5,109 bases of DNA, from NCBI GenBank assembly GCA_017354065.1, contig JAFMRN010000195.1, forward strand, positions 1-5,109, read 5' to 3'. Below the pieces are notes generated by a model. That model ran no database searches. It saw only the letters and a list, made by a program, of their open reading frames with translations, and was not told the origin of the DNA. Below are positions 4,633 through 5,109 of this stretch, piece by piece. The position numbers were made by a program, and so were the translations under genes. Each line of letters begins with the position of its first letter. Within the stretch, counting starts at the first letter, position 1. Origin of the DNA: Solirubrobacterales bacterium (GTDB lineage Bacteria > Actinomycetota > Thermoleophilia > Solirubrobacterales > Solirubrobacteraceae).

Positions 4633-5109
4633 ATGGACGAATGGACGCTTGCCGAGCGCTTTGTGACAGACACGGGCGCGATCGCCTGGGATCGGTTTGG
4701 TCAGGGACCGGCGGTGGTGCTGGTCCACGGCACGCCCTGGTCATCGTGGACGTGGCGGCGTGTGGCGCGGCGGCTGAGCGAGCGCTTCAGCGTGTACGCG
4801 TTTGACCTGCTCGGCTTTGGCGCCTCTGATAAACGCCCGGATCAGGACGTCTCGCTGGCTGCGCACGGGGCCCGGCTCGCGGCGCTGCTGGAGCACTGGG
4901 AGCTTGAACGCCCGGTGCTGGTTGCACACGACATCGGCGGCGCGGTGGCGTTGCGCGCGCACCTGATCCATGGGCGTCCGGTGGCCGGCTTGGCGCTGGT
5001 CGACGTGGTCGCGCTGGGATCCTGGGGTTCGCCGTTCTTCCGCCTGGTCTGGGAGCACTCCGACGTGTTTGAGCAGCTCCCGAGCGCGATCCATGAGGGC
5101 GTCCTGCGG
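4633..5109 (+). CDS. Alpha/beta-fold hydrolase with Asp nucleophile (3' truncated by window)
   Basis: The frame opens at ATG 4633 and is still open at the window edge, giving the first 159 residues of a protein whose relatives are usually about 270-300 residues. The core of the alpha/beta hydrolase fold is clear: strand PAVVLVHGTPWSSW (residues 26-39) with the oxyanion-hole HGTP motif, then YAFDLLGFGASDK (55-67), then the nucleophile elbow VAHDIGGAVAL (97-107). The elbow residue is Asp100 where lipases and esterases have Ser. An Asp here is characteristic of epoxide hydrolases, haloalkane dehalogenases and fluoroacetate dehalogenases, which form an ester intermediate with the substrate. The catalytic His and the cap domain are mostly beyond the edge, so the substrate cannot be named. 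There is no signal peptide, so the protein is probably cytoplasmic. The start gives a short typical N-terminus before the first strand; there is no ribosome binding site. Subfamily is uncertain; the fold call is secure. Confidence 0.88.
   Translation, partial: MDEWTLAERFVTDTGAIAWDRFGQGPAVVLVHGTPWSSWTWRRVARRLSERFSVYAFDLLGFGASDKRPDQDVSLAAHGARLAALLEHWELERPVLVAHDIGGAVALRAHLIHGRPVAGLALVDVVALGSWGSPFFRLVWEHSDVFEQLPSAIHEGVLR

Noticed and set aside
4443..4673. Minus-strand 76-residue frame spanning the terminator
   Set aside because: Would have to translate through a 15-bp terminator stem and overlaps the hydrolase start; composition is random-looking.
4741..5094. Minus-strand 117-residue frame opposite the hydrolase
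   Set aside because: The plus strand encodes a clear alpha/beta hydrolase here that stays open to the window edge; the antisense frame has no motif.

Overview
This is a high-GC bacterial window, and the gene order and codon use point to the phylum Actinomycetota. The order dnaX, ybaB, recR followed by aspartokinase and asd, a 421-residue aspartokinase with a probable internal start for a small regulatory subunit, and several starts without a good Shine-Dalgarno sequence all fit. A deep-branching lineage such as Thermoleophilia is possible, but that is an inference from gene order only.

Layout, left to right. Positions 1-1449 hold a tightly packed plus-strand DNA maintenance block: the 3' end of dnaX (clamp-loader gamma/tau), ybaB/ebfC (nucleoid-associated protein) and recR (recombination mediator). 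They are separated by 0 bases at both junctions, so they are almost certainly co-transcribed and translationally coupled. A GC-rich hairpin followed by a short T-rich stretch (1448-1494) separates this block from the next. Positions 1514-3783 hold lysC and asd, which overlap by four bases (ATGA). They catalyse the first two steps from aspartate toward lysine, threonine, methionine and diaminopimelate. lysC carries a well-placed internal ribosome binding site and GTG that would yield a separate ACT-domain beta subunit.

Positions 3740-4402 hold a minus-strand NarL/LuxR-type regulator that converges on asd and overlaps its 3' end by 44 bases. Its receiver domain has lost the acidic pair, the phosphoacceptor Asp and the switch Thr, so it is probably a phosphorylation-independent pseudo-receiver. 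Upstream of it lies a cluster of GGGTGA/TCACCC hexamers that may be an operator. Positions 4441-4632 are non-coding, with a repeated GAACTT motif and a 15-bp perfect terminator pointing rightward. At 4633 a plus-strand alpha/beta hydrolase begins and runs off the window edge; its nucleophile-elbow residue is Asp, as in epoxide hydrolases and dehalogenases.

Most of the window is conserved housekeeping. The parts that deserve a second look are the pseudo-receiver regulator and its repeat-rich promoter, the convergent asd/regulator overlap with no room for terminators, the terminator-bearing leader before the hydrolase, and the internal lysC start. I found no clear evidence of a wholly new multi-gene system.
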